Below, in pieces: positions 35,401 through 47,334 of a DNA stretch of 64,000 bases; position 1 is the stretch's first letter, and each line of letters begins with the position of its first letter. This DNA is from Strigops habroptila. Taxonomy: Eukaryota > Chordata > Aves > Psittaciformes > Psittacidae. The translations under genes and the position numbers were made by a program. The stretch lies in the NCBI RefSeq assembly GCF_004027225.2, contig NC_044296.2, positions 5,017,943 to 5,081,942 on the forward strand, read 5' to 3'. A model generated the notes under the pieces. It saw only the letters and a list, made by a program, of their open reading frames with translations. It ran no database searches and was not told where the DNA came from.

Positions 35401-38400
35401 TTGAGTCACTGAACCGGGTTAATGATTTAGTTGCGTGTCTTGCCTTGCGCTGTCCCTTCCCTGGCTTCACATCTGGCTCGGGTACAAGAGGCTCTGTCCC
35501 CAGCTGGATAACATGGACATAGCCCACGTCTTCTCTTGCTGCTCCCTGGAGGAAGCCGCACGGTGCTGTGCGCCGTCAGCGTGTCAGCATCCCTCTCACA
35601 GCCCACCGGCGCCGAGCCGGCCACCAGCAGCACCATGGGGCTGCTTCCTTCCTCTCCCCTCCCGCCAGCAAAACAGCTCCGAGCTTCCCGGTGAGCTCAA
35701 TGCTTCCCTGGGAAAGGCAGCCGCCTACTTGCCAGCCTCCACAGGCTCCTGCAGGCAGCAGGGCGCGATGTGGCGCTTGGAAACTTGGCTCCCAGTCACG
35801 GCGTGAAGCTCTAGGTTCAACAAGGAGCCAGCAGGGGCTTCTCCTGGCTCGTGTCTCGGCTAGCACCGGGGGGGGAAGCTGCATGGCTTTGTCTTCCTGC
35901 CTGGCAGATCTGGGGATGTGGGGATAGGGCTGGAGCTGCTGCGGATGGCACAGTCCCTCCTCCTTCCCTCCTGCCATGAAACCTCCCACTTTAATTAGAG
36001 CCAGCAGGCACAGAACCTCAGGCTCATTATTCCTTCCCAGCAGGGCACCAGCAGCGTTCCTGGGGCGTCAAAAGGAGGATTAAATCAGGCTGCAAGTGAT
36101 TTACCCCCTTCCCATCCCTCTGCTCCAGGGAGGAGGGTGTTAAGCATCCCAAATCACTGTGGTGCTCAGTGCCTTGGACGTGGCGCGCAGGCCCTGCTCA
36201 GCAGAGCTCCCCACCAGAGGGGTTCTTTGCAGCTTCCCGAGCTCCAAATCCATAATGGAGAAAAGTGGGGATGGAATTACTCGGGATCATTGCACTCTTT
36301 CAGGGTGTAGGAACGAGTAAAGGTTTCCAGAGGTGGGATCTTCGCGCTCGGGACGTTGGGCAGGGAGCAGGGAGCGAGCTTTGCTTGCCCTGGCAGCAGA
36401 GGTGCTGCTCCCGGGCTGGGAGCCGGGGCTGGGCTGGCTCCCCCTGCCTGGAGCAGCGGCCAACGGAAGCAAGAAACCCCACTGGGGTCGGTGCCCGTCC
36501 ACAGGGAGCTGCGGGAGAGGTCCGGAGGAGGCCACGAGGATGATCAGGGCCTGGAGCAGCTCCCGTATGGAGCCAGGCTGAGAACATTGGGGCTGTTCAG
36601 CCTGGAGAAGAGAAGCTGCGTGGAGACCTCAGAGCAGCTTCCAGGGTCTGAAGGGGGCTACAAGGATGCTGGAGAGGGACCTTCATCAGGGACTGGAGTG
36701 ACAGGACAAGGGGTGATGGGTTCAAACTGAAACGGGAAGTTCAGGTTAGACATAAGGAAGAAGTTCTTTACTGTGAGGGTGCTGAGGCGCTGGCACAGGG
36801 TGCCCAGAGAAGCTGTGGCTGCCCCATCCCTGGCAGTGTTCAAGGCCAGGTTGGACACAGGGGCTTGGAGCAACCTGCTCTAGTGGAAGGTGTCCCTGCC
36901 CGTGGCAGGGGTTGGAGCTGGAGGAGCTTTAAGGTCCCTTCAACCCAAACCATTCCCTGATTACCTAAAAGGTTTCCTCCCCCCACATTCCTCAAAAGAA
37001 ACCGGGAACCGCGCTATCCCTGTGGGAGCAGGATTCCAGAGGAAGAAAGAGGTGATAAAATCAAGTATTTGATGTTGAAGTAAACAGAGCTGCATTGTTC
37101 ATCCCAACTGGAGGTTTGACTACAAACACCAGAAGTCCTGGCACCGAGCGCTTGGGAGGCAGCGCCTGCTTCCTGCACCCCTTGTGATCTCTGTGTGCGC
37201 AAGCTGGTGTCCCGTGGGAGCAGGCTGGGGAAGACAAGCCCTGCTTTGGGCTGGTGTGTCCTGCAGCCCTGGCACACCAGCACGGGGCTGGGAGGGACAC
37301 GCTGAGGTGGGTTTCATGAAGCCCTTGTCATCGTTGAGCTTGGGCAGGTGAATGGAGAGGTTCAGGGAGCTTTGCTCGGACCAAGTGACATCTCCTCTTG
37401 GGACTGGTTTTAGAGCAGGTCTCAGAGACACTTTGATCAATGGATTCAAACCCTTCCGCACGTCTCTTTATCCTCCACTTCCAAAGAATTCCAACCTGCC
37501 GTGGCCCAGATCCTCCTGCGATCCCCTCGGAGCCATGGTTCAGGGCTTTGGGAGGCCCGTGCTGTCTCCAGGCTCGGCTCCGGTGCTGGCTGCTCTGAGC
37601 ACTGTGTTCGTTCCCTGTTTACTTGCATCTTGCCGGGTGTGAAGCCGAAGCCTTGGCTCCCAATGGAGTCGAGAGACAATCCTGCTGCTTGGGTTTTCCA
37701 GCCAGCACTGGGGCTGGAGCCGTGTGCTGTGACTGAAGGAGCTGCTGCAGCTCCTGTTGGGTGAGGAACACCCTGGCTAAGGCGTGCTTTGGGAGGGGAG
37801 GAGATGCTCGGAGCTGCAGTGGGGCAGTGTTAGCAAAGAGCCGCGTCTTTCTGATGTGTTTTGAGCTGTTCCTGCCACCTCCTTTCTCTTGCAGATGCCG
37901 TCTGGACCCTTTCTGTCCTGGAGACTTACTCCATGAGATACAAGGAGCTGTGAGCAGTTAGAACCGTGCCTGATTCCTTCTCCCTTGTTCTTTGTCTGCA
38001 GCTGGTCAGTGAGAAGGTCGGAGGGGCTGAAGGGACCAAGCTCGACGATGACTTCAAGGAAATGGAAAAGGTGAGTAGGGAACAAGAGAGAGCGTCTAAA
38101 ATCACCCAGGTAACTCCTCTGTGAGCCTGCCAAAGCCCTGAGCTGCTCTTCACTGCTGCTGGGTCCCCTTGTCTTCCCTGCAGAAAGTGGACCTGACCAG
38201 CAAGGCAGTTACAGAAGTATTGACCAGAACAATAGAGTACCTCCAGCCAAACCCAGGTGAGTGCCTGGACCTCTCCTGTCCCCTTCCCTCTGCCACAGAA
38301 TTCCAGGGAAAGAGGAAGAGGGGGAAGAGAGACACCAGAGAGAACCTTTTGGGCCCTGAGATGCTGGTCACCAGCCCACACTGGGCGCAGGTGAAGATCC

Positions 38401-41400
38401 ACATACACCCCTCTTGCCCTGGGCTGTGTTCCTGGGCTGTAAGAGGCTGCTGTTGAACAGGGAAAGAACAGACACATCTTTCCCCTTGGACCTGGAGAGG
38501 TGCTGGAGGGGACCTGTTTTTCCTGGGATATCCAGGAAAATTAGCATGTCTGGGCTGGGAAGGGGTGGCTGCCTCTGTAGGCATCACCTCTGGAGCCTGC
38601 TGCCCTGCGTGCTTCCAGCCAGCTCCTTCAGAGCGCTCTGGGGACCATGGCAGGGCTGGGGAAACTCCTTTGGCCCTCAGTGGTGAGCTCTGGGCAACTG
38701 TTTTTGCTCTCTTGGAAAAGAACCTGCTCTTTTCCACGGCGAGCGCCGTCTCTGGGAGCTGCAGACAATGGGGCTGCTTGGCTTTGGGTGTAGCTCGAAA
38801 CCCAAACCCGCTGGCAGCAGCCAGCAGCTTCTGCCAAGCACGAGGGAGTTGCAAACACGGCCGGGGCTGTTTGTGTGCCAGCTTCCAGGGCCAAGCTGAC
38901 CATGCTGAACACCATGTCCAAGATCCGCGGGCAGGTGAAGAACCCCGGTTACCCGCAGTCGGAGGGGCTGCTGGGCGAGAGCATGATCCGCTACGGGAAG
39001 GAGCTGGGCGAGGACTCCAACTTCGGTGAGTGCCCGAAGCACGCGGCAGGGTGGGCGCCGCGGCAGGGCCCAGCTGCTGGTGCTGGAAATTCGGGAAGGG
39101 CTGTTGGGAGTCACCCAACGGGACGTGGCGGGGGCTTAAAAGGGGGCTACAAGGATGCTGGGGAGGGGCTCTTCATCAGGGGCTGGAGCGATAGGACAAG
39201 GGGTGATGGGTTTAAACTTGAACAGAAGAAGTTCGGGTTAGGTCTAAGGCAGAAGCTCTTCCCTGTGAGGGTGCTGAGGCGCTGGCACAGACTTTTCCCA
39301 GAGAAGCTGTGGCTGCCCCATCCCTGGCAGTGTTCAAGGCCAGGTTGGACACAGGGGCTTGGAGCAACCTGCTCTAGCGGAAGGTGTCCCTGCCTGGGGC
39401 AGGGGTTGGAGCTGGAGGAGCTTTAAGATCCCTTCAACCCAAACCAGTGTGATTCTATGAAAGACTTCCACCCGGGGCAGCAGGGAAGGGGTGAGCAGTG
39501 TCCTGGATCCCAATCCGTGGCATTAGATGCAAAACTACCTCCTAATACTTTCTTATTCAACACTGAGTTAAGCTTGCATGTAGGAAAAACTGCTGCCTTG
39601 CTTCAGAAGTGACTAATGTGGAAACTGGATTGAGCGAGAGTCAGGGGGTGCTGCTGCAGTTTCCAGCTAGAGCCCTGCCACAGGCAGGCTGCAGCCAGGA
39701 AACCCTTTCGCATGTGACTTGTGGGGAGGAGGAGGAGGAGGGTGAAGCCTTTTGGTGACATCAGTTTTAATCCACTGAAACATCAGCCTGTGCACGTGAG
39801 GGCGCGGGTGCATGCACATCTGTCCCATGGCCTCCGGTGCAGGGAGGAGCTTCCTTGCCTCACAGAATGGAAAAGCTCTGGCTGCTTTGTGGGAACACCA
39901 AAGGATTCTCCAGAGTGTCTCTGGCCCCCTCGGAGCCCTGCAGGAACTGGAGCTGTGACAAGGGAGAAGGAAGCTTTTAGCAGAACACACCAAAGCTGAT
40001 TTCCTTTAATAGCCTCTCTTGAAAGCACCACTTAACCTGATAGATGCCCATGTTAGGACCACATCCCTCCCTAGGACACCTTATCTATAGTGGCCACGAT
40101 TGAAAGGACTCTTCTTGTGTAGTTCTTTTTCCAGCTGGACGGTGGAATGAGGTTTCACTTTACCCTCTGTTTCACTTGTGTACTCTCCTGTGCTAATGGC
40201 ATGCTGGAATGGTTGGGTTGCCAAAGCTGCACAGGAATAATTTCATCTAGAAATGGTTTCCACTGGAATTAAAAGCCAAGAGTAAATCTGCTTTGCTGCA
40301 GCTTCAGTGGCATTGTGGCAGGAGCCTCAGGAAAGCATGAAATGAAATAGGTTTCAATGAGCAACTTTGAGCTCTGGCATTCAGAAGAGAGCGGGTTGGC
40401 TGCAGACGCTGACCTGAAGGTAGAGGTTAGTGTCTGAAGTGGAGGAAAGGCTGCAGGTTTGCTGCCAGCAGCTGGGGAAACCTGAAAAGTTGGTCAGAGC
40501 ACTCAGGGCTTCAGTGTCCCAACAGAAGCATGGATCAGACCGAGCACACCCCTGCCCTGGGCTCCTCCTGCCTCCCGTGGCCAAGGAGCAGGGCAAGGTT
40601 AAAGCCCTGCACGGCCAATTGGCAGCTCCGCGACTCCCTGAGCTAAAAGAGAGCTTGAAAATGCTGCTTTAAAAAGCATTTATCCCTTTTCCTTCTCCCA
40701 GGTCCTTGGTAGAGATTGTTGCTGCTTTCCAGAGTTACAAAGGAAGCATGTTAGTGAAGTGTCTTGTGTGGAGCTGGTACGAAGAGGCAGTTGCCAGCTC
40801 TCAGGCCCTTTGCTCTGTGCCAGGCTCAGAGGTTTGCTCCAGAGAGGAATGGGGGGCACTGGATGGGGGGCAGAGTGGCTCTGCATGCAGCCAGCACCCA
40901 CTGGGCTCTGTTTAACTGCCTGGCCCCTTCTCCGTTCTCCCTTCCTCTCCCTCTTCCCTTGCTCTCCCCACTGGCAGGCGACGCGCTGCTGGATGCTGGC
41001 GAATCCATGAAGCGGTTGGCTGAGGTGAAGGACTCGCTGGATATTGAAGTCAAACAGAATTTTATTGATCCCCTCCAGAACCTGTGTGACAAAGACCTGA
41101 AAGAGATCCAGGTAACGCCGCCGTGGGTCGCTCTCCTCCTCATCTCTCTTGTTTCTGGCCTCTCCTGGCTGGCAGGAACACGTAACGCTGGCTCTGCCGC
41201 GGTGAGAACCAAGGACTCACACAAGCAGCGGGTCTGTTCCCTGCACCGTGTGTGCTTTCCCTCTGCACACTCACCAGTATTCCCTCCCTGCTCAGCACTG
41301 CTGCTGCTCCTGAGCAGCTCCTAAGGCTGGATGCAGGTTTAAATGGTTCTTCAATGACCATGGTTTATGGAGGTTACATCCCAGCGTATGCTCCGGCCTT

Positions 41401-44400
41401 GCTGAATTTGGTTCTTTGTGCTGTGAGCTCCCAGCCCTGTTGCATTTGGGCTGCCTGGCATTATCCTTCACAGTGCTCTTTACAGCTCTTGGCTCTATTC
41501 TGTCAGTAGCCTGGATGCTGTACCATAACTTCCAAGTTAGGAGCAAGCTTCCCTCTAGGTCTCTTATGCAGCATCTCAAGAAGGTCTTGAGATGTCTCGC
41601 TGGGGAGACATGGAGCTTGGTAGCTGCCATGTGCTACCACAGAGACACGTCTGTGCAAAGCACAGCCAGGGCTTTGCAGCAGGATTCAGCCCAACCTGTA
41701 CGTCACCAGAGAGCTCTCTCAAGTGAATTTCCACTTGCAGTGCTGCCCCAGATAACATAACTGCCAGCTCCTGTTGCAGGGCTTATCTGTACTCCAGTCC
41801 TGCAGGCTGCCAGTTGAAACAGCCCTGCCCTGGGCGCTCAGTGCCCAGAACCTGCCTCCCAATTCCTCATCTCCAGACATCCCCACAGCTCTTGGGGAGC
41901 TGAAAGTGGCGCTCCAGCTCCTCGCCATGCAGAGGGCTTTGCATGGGGAGCACCCCCTGTGCTGTTCTCCTCCAGCTCTCAGCTGGAAGGGGGTGAAATC
42001 ATATCAGTTTGTTGAGGGCTGCTGCTTAGTGCAAAGCCCCTGCAGCCGCAGCAGTAAATCCTCTGCCAGGCTGGGTTTGGGCAGTCCACTCCTCCCTGCC
42101 CTGCAGCTCCCCAGCTCTCCCGGAGCCTCTCCACGCTCTGAGCAAAGGTGGGAGCCACAGAAGATGTGCTCTGAGCTCAGGTTTCTGAAAGGCACGAGCT
42201 TGGCCTGGAACCGGAGCTGCTCCCAGCCTCTGCCTTGGCCTGCTTTGCCTTTACCGTTCATAACCACCTTCTTCCCAGCACCATCTCAAGAAGCTGGAAG
42301 GCAGACGCTTGGACTTTGACTACAAGAAGAAGCGACAGGGCAAAATCCCCGATGAGGAACTTCGACAGGCCATGGAGAAGTTTGAAGAGTCCAAGGAAGT
42401 AGCAGAGACCAGTATGCACAACCTTCTAGAAACTGATGTGAGTGCCCGGGGGGAGCTCTGTGTTCCCGTGTACACGAGGGTGGGATCTCTCAAGGGACAC
42501 ACAAGTTGAACACTCATTTCCACTCTCATTCGAGCAACTGCTTGCTCTCTGAAAAGCCAGATCTGAGTGCCCAGCACATGGCTTGGTTGGCCTCTTATCC
42601 CTTTGGAAGCCACTCTTCCTGATCCAGCTCTTGGCCAGAGGAGAGGCTGTGGCTTGTGTCTTTCGGGGTGCTGCTGGGGGTGAGGTTGGGCGGGTAAAGC
42701 AGGTTACTTGGGAAGGACTTGAACAACTGGCAGGGCCCAGAGAGCAGCAGGAGGTGTCCAGGCTGAGGCTTGGCCATGCCCGAGCTCTGCTGTGTGAAAT
42801 CACAACCCTGCTCCTGCCGTCCCCGGGGAGCTCCCTGCGCACAGCGAGGTCTCAGCCCCCATGTGCAGTGCAGGAGCCTCCCGTCACCCAGAGGCGCTCA
42901 CATGGCTGCTGTGGTTCCCCAGATCGAGCAGGTGAGCCAGCTCTCAGCCCTGGTGGACGCTCAGCTGGACTATCACCGGCAGGCAGTGCAGATCCTGGAC
43001 GAGCTCGCCGAGAAGCTCAAGCGCAGGTGAGTGCTGGAGGCCCCAAACCCCGGTCTGTGGATACCTGCCTCTCCCTCTGAATCATTGGGGTTGGAAAGGA
43101 CCTTAAGGCTCCTCCAGCTCCAGCCCCTGCCATGGGCAGGGACACCTTCCACTGGAGCAGGTTGCTCCAAGCCCCTGTGTCCAACCTGGCCTTGAACACT
43201 GCCAGGGATGGGGCAGCCACAGCTGCTCTGGGCACCCTGTGCCAGCGCCTCAGCACCCTCACAGGGAAGAGCTTCTGCCTCAGAGCTCATCTCAATCTCC
43301 CCTCTGGCAGGTTAAAGCCATTCCCCTTGTCCTGTCCCTACATCCCTTGTCCAAAGCCCCTCTCCAGGTTTCCTGGAGCCCCTTTAGGCACTGGAGCTGC
43401 TTTAAGGGCTCTGTCCCCTGGTGTTAGAGCTGCTTCTTGCAACCACTAGAGCTTCAATCCAGACCTCTGCCAGGCTGGAGGGGGTGCTGCCATCTGCACA
43501 ACCTGCTTTCAGTGGAAGGAACACTGTGACATCTGAAACAAACCCTCAGTGCTTGTGCCACGGGCACTGGGCTGAGCCGTGCCTCAGCCAGGGTGTGCTG
43601 CTCCCCGCGAGGCTGGAGTGGAATGTGGCAGGGGTGGAGCAGGGTGAATCCCCTTCACGCCAGGGCTCACGGCTCCTTGCACTGTGGGTGTTGAGCCTTC
43701 TGGCCAAACCCAGATGGAGTCAGAAGTTCCATCCTGCCATTGGAGCAGCTGGCTCAGATGTCACAAGCAGGACATACCTGTCACCTTCTGTCACCTGGAA
43801 CTGGCTCGCCTAGAGCCTTTGTGCCATTAGTTTCGTTGTGGTTAAGGAGGGTTCCTGGACATTGGCCATCGTTGTGGCTCAGAAAGGTCCATGTCGAGGG
43901 CTCCCCATTGCTCTGGAGACCAGAAGCTGGCTGCAGCTTGGTGGGGATGACGTGGTGGCCACCGGCCAGTGGAAGAGCACCAATACCACGTCCTTAAAGG
44001 CAAGCATCTGTGTGCCTTCCCCCAGAGCCCTCCACTTCCAGCAAGCCCCACTCTGTCTAACAGCAGTCTCCTGGTGGACCTGCTGCAGATGGAGCGTTGC
44101 CACGAGTGCTCTGGAGCCAGTGAGCTGGTGAGGGGCAGACACGAGCCTGGCGCGCGCGAGCAGCCCTGGAGCTGCCTGGTCCTGCTGCTCTCCTGCCCCT
44201 GCTCGGGTGCCCGAGCCCTGCAGCAGCCCCGGGGTTGCTGCTGAGGGGCCAAGAAGCACAGAGGTGCTGTTGGAAGCCCAGCACCCCCTGCCGGGGCTGG
44301 CAGCGGTGGTGGTCTTGCTGCTCTGCCTCCCCTCAGCAAGCATCTGCCCACCCCCTGGCCAGGGAGGGAGCGGTGGCTTCCCTGAGGCCGCCCTCTGGAG

Positions 44401-47334
44401 CCTGGGGCAGGGTGGACGGGCCCGGGGCAGCCCCTCTGCTCCTCAGGGTGCTTGGGTGCCGTGTCCCTGCAGAAGCTGCTGAGCGGATCCTGTGTCTGGT
44501 TTGAATTCAGAGCGGGGAGGATGCTGCCAAGTGGGAGCTTTCCAAGTGCAGCACGAGTGGCCTCTGCTGGCCCGGGGTGCCTGAGGCAGCTCCATAGCAA
44601 AGCCTGGCGCATGTGGCCCTCTCTGAGGGCAAGCTCCCAAACCCTGGGCAAGATCCACCCCGAGCACAAGAGGGTTGTGTGAGTTCTTGTCCACAAACCC
44701 GTGTAGCCCCCGAGGAGAACAAATACCATGTGGATGTCATCACACTGTTCCGTATCTCAAGTTATCCCCATTTCTTCTTGCAGGATGAGGGAGGCCTCCT
44801 CGCGTCCCAAGCGGGAATACAAGCCCAAACCCAGGGAGACATATGACTTCGGAGACACCGACCAATCTAACGGGGGCTTCTCTTGCAATCCCACCCCCAA
44901 AGTCTCAGGTAAAGTTGTCCCATTGTGTGTGCACACCCAAGTGCCTCTGGAGCAGCCTCCTGGGGATGGAGGGGAACCACTCTGCCTGGAAACGAGGTTT
45001 CTGGTGTGCTGGCTGTACCTGAGCAAGCTGGTGGCTCTGAACACTGTCAGCAGTGCCTCTAGGCTGGGGCTGTTTTCTCCTGGGGCCCGGCAGCCTTCGT
45101 TATATTGGTTTTGGGGATGTCCCAGTGGAGTCTCCAGCCTCGCCTGTAGTGCCCAGCCAAGTGGCAGCCAGGAAAACTGAAGCATCTCTTGCTCCCTCCC
45201 TGTCTTCCATCACTGCATTCATCCCTCCCTGGTCCCAGCGAGACAGGCGGGTTCCTAACACAGCATGTGGGCCGCCCTGTTTGTCCTAACAGCTCCTCCC
45301 TTTGGGCCCTGCCTTTCCCTCTCTCCAGTTCACGTTGGTTTAAGCATGTCTCTTTTTGTTTGGAAGCAGCTTCCTCCTCTTTCCGATCCAACAAGCCGTC
45401 CCGGGCCTCCGTCAGGAGTATCCGTGAGTTTCCTTCCTGTGCACTGCATGTGTGTGACCATCTCTCCCCATCCCTCCTCGCTCCTCCTGCCGTGCTGCTG
45501 CTGCTGCTGCTGCTGCTTGGAGCCGCTAATACCCCCGTGCTGAGCCTGGCCAGCACAACAGCAAAGCTGAGCCCAGCCTCGAGCTGAGCCTCCAGTGAAA
45601 CCAGCCACGTTACATTGGGATTGACCACCCCAAAGCTGGGGCTTTGCTCGCCTGGAGGAGCTGCAGCAGCTCTCATCACACAGGCACGTCCTGCCTGGGG
45701 CCACAGGGAGCAGATGCTCTGCCACGAGGTGTCCGACATCTCGAGGGTCGCTCTGTTGTGGGTACAAGCACCCAGCCTGGATCGCTCCCACTCCTGCTGC
45801 CCATCCCTACCCCACTGCTGAAGGCTGGAGGGAGCAGGGAGAGCCTCGGCACGCTGAGCAGGTTCTGTGCTGTGTGGTCCCAGCAAGGAGCGCCCGGAGG
45901 GCTTGTGGGGTGATGTGGGGTCTGTGGGGCAGCGCTCCTGCTGAAGGGACCCGTTGGGCTCTGTGCCTCAGAGCCGTTGTGGTGGGGAAGGCTTGTGGTG
46001 GAGCAGCACAGGGGCAGGAGGGCTCGTGGAGCCTGGCGCAGGGGAAGCGCTGTGGTGGTGGGACCAGCCTGGTGCTGGGGAAGGTGTCTCAAAGCCACTT
46101 GCTTGGCTGCTGCTTCGGGTGTTCTCCGAGTTCTCTTCCAGTGCTCAGCCCCTTCTTGCTGTGGCTGTTCAGCAGAGGGGTGCTGGTTGCCTTGGTGCTG
46201 TTCCCCGTACCCCGGTGTGTGCACTGAGCCGCGGGGAGGGGAATGGGGGCCCTGCGCACCCGGCTGGTCTCTCTTAGCTCAGCCCCTTCTCAGTAGGACC
46301 CCTGCACCCACAGAGCCCATCCTGGGCTAGTGCAGGGGCAGAGCAAGCAGCAGCCTTCCCTTTGCAGGCTGCTTAAATCATGGAGCTGAGACAGGGAAAG
46401 AGCCGGGGGTTTGCTCCCCATTCCTGGGGGTCTCGCAGGCAGCACTGAGCTGGATCTGAAACCCCGTGCCCAGGGAGGTAGTCACAGACCTCTCCAACCC
46501 ATCATCCTCAGGCTGGGGTGACCCCCTAAAGCAGAGGGACCCCCAGGGTCCTCTGCCACCACCTACTGATAACCCCATCTTCAACTATCGGACTGCACAG
46601 TGGGCTTTAACCTGCCAGAGGGGAGACTGAGATGAGCTCTGGGGCAGAAGCTCTTCCCTGTGAGGGTGCTGAGGCGCTGGCACAGGGTGCCCAGAGAAGC
46701 TGTGGCTGCCCCATCCCTGGCAGTGTTCAAGGCCAGGTTGGACACAGGGGCTTGGAGCAACCTGCTCTAGTGGAAGGTGCCCCTGCCCGGGGCAGGGGTT
46801 GGAGCTGGAGGAGCTTTAAGGTCCCTTCAACCCAAAGCAGGCTGGGATCTCTCACCTCTGGAGGAATAACGTGGCTTTTCACCACAGTGAGGAGGAGGTG
46901 GGTGCTGGAGGCAGGGCTCTGCTCTGGGACAAGGTGCTGAAGGCACCGGAGAGCTGAGAGCGAGGAGTTCAACCCGAGTTAAAGCTTTACGGTGGCGGGG
47001 GCAGCCCGGGGCAGGGCAGAGCCGGGTTGTGGACCCAGTCGTGCGAGAGCCGCGGTGCCGCTGCTGCTGGAGCTGCCGGTGCCGGCGGGGGCTGTGCGGG
47101 GGCTCCAGCTCACCTCAGCCCCCGTCCCTCCCCGCAGCCCCCCTGGACCAGCCCTGCTGCAAGGCTCTGTACGACTTCGAGCCCGAGAACGACGGCGAGC
47201 TGGGCTTCAAGGAAGGAGACATCATCACCCTGACCAACCAGATCGACGAGAACTGGTACGAGGGCATGATCAACGGCCAGTCCGGCTTCTTCCCCCTCAA
47301 CTACGTGGAGGTGCTGGTGCCGCTACCTCAGTGA
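20448..47334 (+). CDS. SH3GL1: Endophilin A2 (SH3-domain GRB2-like 1)
   Basis: Bends and tubulates membrane in clathrin-mediated and fast endocytosis, and recruits dynamin and synaptojanin through its SH3 domain. Ten exons: 20448-20492, 38002-38070, 38184-38256, 38882-39025, 40978-41111, 42279-42437, 42923-43026, 44784-44908, 45367-45423, 47138-47334. Phases fit throughout and give 368 aa, the same length as human. Residues 1-21 form the amphipathic helix 0 ([15 protein letters not shown]); the N-BAR domain runs to about 242; a variable linker follows; the SH3 domain is about 309-363 ([22 protein letters not shown]). It ends LVPLPQ as in mammals. Exon 9 has a tandem AAGCAG acceptor, so a one-residue variant is possible. 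Intron 1 is 17.5 kb, far longer than the rest. Confidence 0.97.
22640..23262 (+). mobile_element. CR1 LINE, about 620 bp, young copy
   Basis: Near-twin of 13105-13715 with the same 5' boundary (CCCAGAACCCCC) and 3' tail, ending near GGGATTCTATGAATC, the CR1 terminal short repeat. Sense to SH3GL1. Confidence 0.93.
25225..25721 (+). mobile_element. CR1 LINE fragment, second subfamily
   Basis: Shares its last ~300 bp with 2523-2843 and has about 200 bp more on the 5' side (GAGACATTGAGGTGCTGGAG onward). It ends TGTGTGATTCTATG. Confidence 0.9.
26871..27402 (-). mobile_element. CR1 LINE fragment
   Basis: 3' end at the left (CCTTAAAGCTCCTCCAGCTC on the plus strand). It extends 5' to the block around GCAGGTGGGGTCCCAGCAGA, shared with 29341-29880 and 56075-56585. 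Confidence 0.9.
27940..28220. promoter_or_regulatory. AT-rich island in SH3GL1 intron 1, possible enhancer
   Basis: About 280 bp of AT-rich, non-repeat sequence in a GC-rich intron, with a perfect octamer ATTTGCAT at 28070-28077 and several short AT motifs. A regulatory role is only inferred from composition and motif. Confidence 0.3.
29341..29880 (+). mobile_element. CR1 LINE fragment
   Basis: Starts near GGTTCTGCCCCTCTGCTCTG and ends after the GGAGCTTTAAGGTCCCTTC tail. It contains the block GAGAACATTGGGGCTGTTC shared by several copies here. Confidence 0.92.
30398..30797 (-). mobile_element. CR1 LINE fragment
   Basis: Minus-strand copy. The 3' end is at the left (GGGATATTAAAGTCCAG on the plus strand, slightly diverged), and it is truncated near CTCAGCCTGGCTCCCGAGG. 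Confidence 0.9.
31978..32142 (+). mobile_element. CR1 LINE 3' fragment, short
   Basis: Only the last ~165 bp of CR1 (GCTGTGGCTGCCCCATCC to GGGATTGTATG). Confidence 0.88.
32562..32708 (-). mobile_element. CR1 LINE 3' fragment, short
   Basis: About 147 bp of CR1 3' end on the minus strand, starting at AATCATGGAATCCCAGCCTG. Confidence 0.88.
32996..33391 (+). mobile_element. CR1 LINE fragment
   Basis: From CTGAGAACATTGGGGCTG to the TTCTATGA end. Close to the 3' two thirds of 29341-29880. Confidence 0.9.
36505..36965 (+). mobile_element. CR1 LINE fragment
   Basis: From about GGGAGAGGTCCGGAGGAGG to the tail GGTCCCTTCAACCCAAACC. Same subfamily as 29341-29880. Confidence 0.9.
39026..40977 (+). other. 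SH3GL1 intron 4
   Basis: A 1.95 kb intron with one CR1 (39138-39461). The remainder shows nothing I can name. Confidence 0.6.
39138..39461 (+). mobile_element. CR1 LINE 3' fragment
   Basis: From GGGGGCTACAAGGATGCTGG to GTGTGATTCTATGA, sense to SH3GL1. Confidence 0.9.
41112..42278 (+). other. SH3GL1 intron 5
   Basis: A 1.2 kb intron of unique sequence. No repeat or ORF of substance is seen. Confidence 0.6.
43027..44783 (+). other. SH3GL1 intron 7
   Basis: A 1.8 kb intron with a CR1 at its 5' end (43079-43411). The rest is GC-rich and featureless to me. Confidence 0.6.
43079..43411 (-). mobile_element. CR1 LINE 3' fragment
   Basis: Antisense in SH3GL1 intron 7, about 50 bp after the exon 7 donor. 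It has the CCTCTGGCAGGTTAAAGCC block of the young subfamily. Confidence 0.9.
45495..45515 (+). repeat. (CTG)7 microsatellite
   Basis: Seven perfect CTG units, about 70 bp downstream of the SH3GL1 exon 9 donor. Confidence 0.95.
46603..46852 (+). mobile_element. CR1 LINE 3' fragment
   Basis: From GGCTTTAACCTGCCAGAGGG to the tail GGAGCTTTAAGGTCCCTTC, young subfamily. Confidence 0.9.

Larger units (their letters stand above)
20493..38001 (+). other. SH3GL1 intron 1
   Basis: Largest gene-free stretch in the window. It starts in the CpG island (to about 20900) and contains nine CR1 copies, listed separately, in both orientations. Between them lies GC-rich unique sequence, with one AT-rich island at 27940-28220. 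I see no nested gene, tRNA or LTR element. Confidence 0.7.
45424..47137 (+). other. SH3GL1 intron 9
   Basis: A 1.7 kb intron with a (CTG)7 tract near its start and one CR1 at 46603-46852. GC-rich toward the last exon. Confidence 0.6.
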
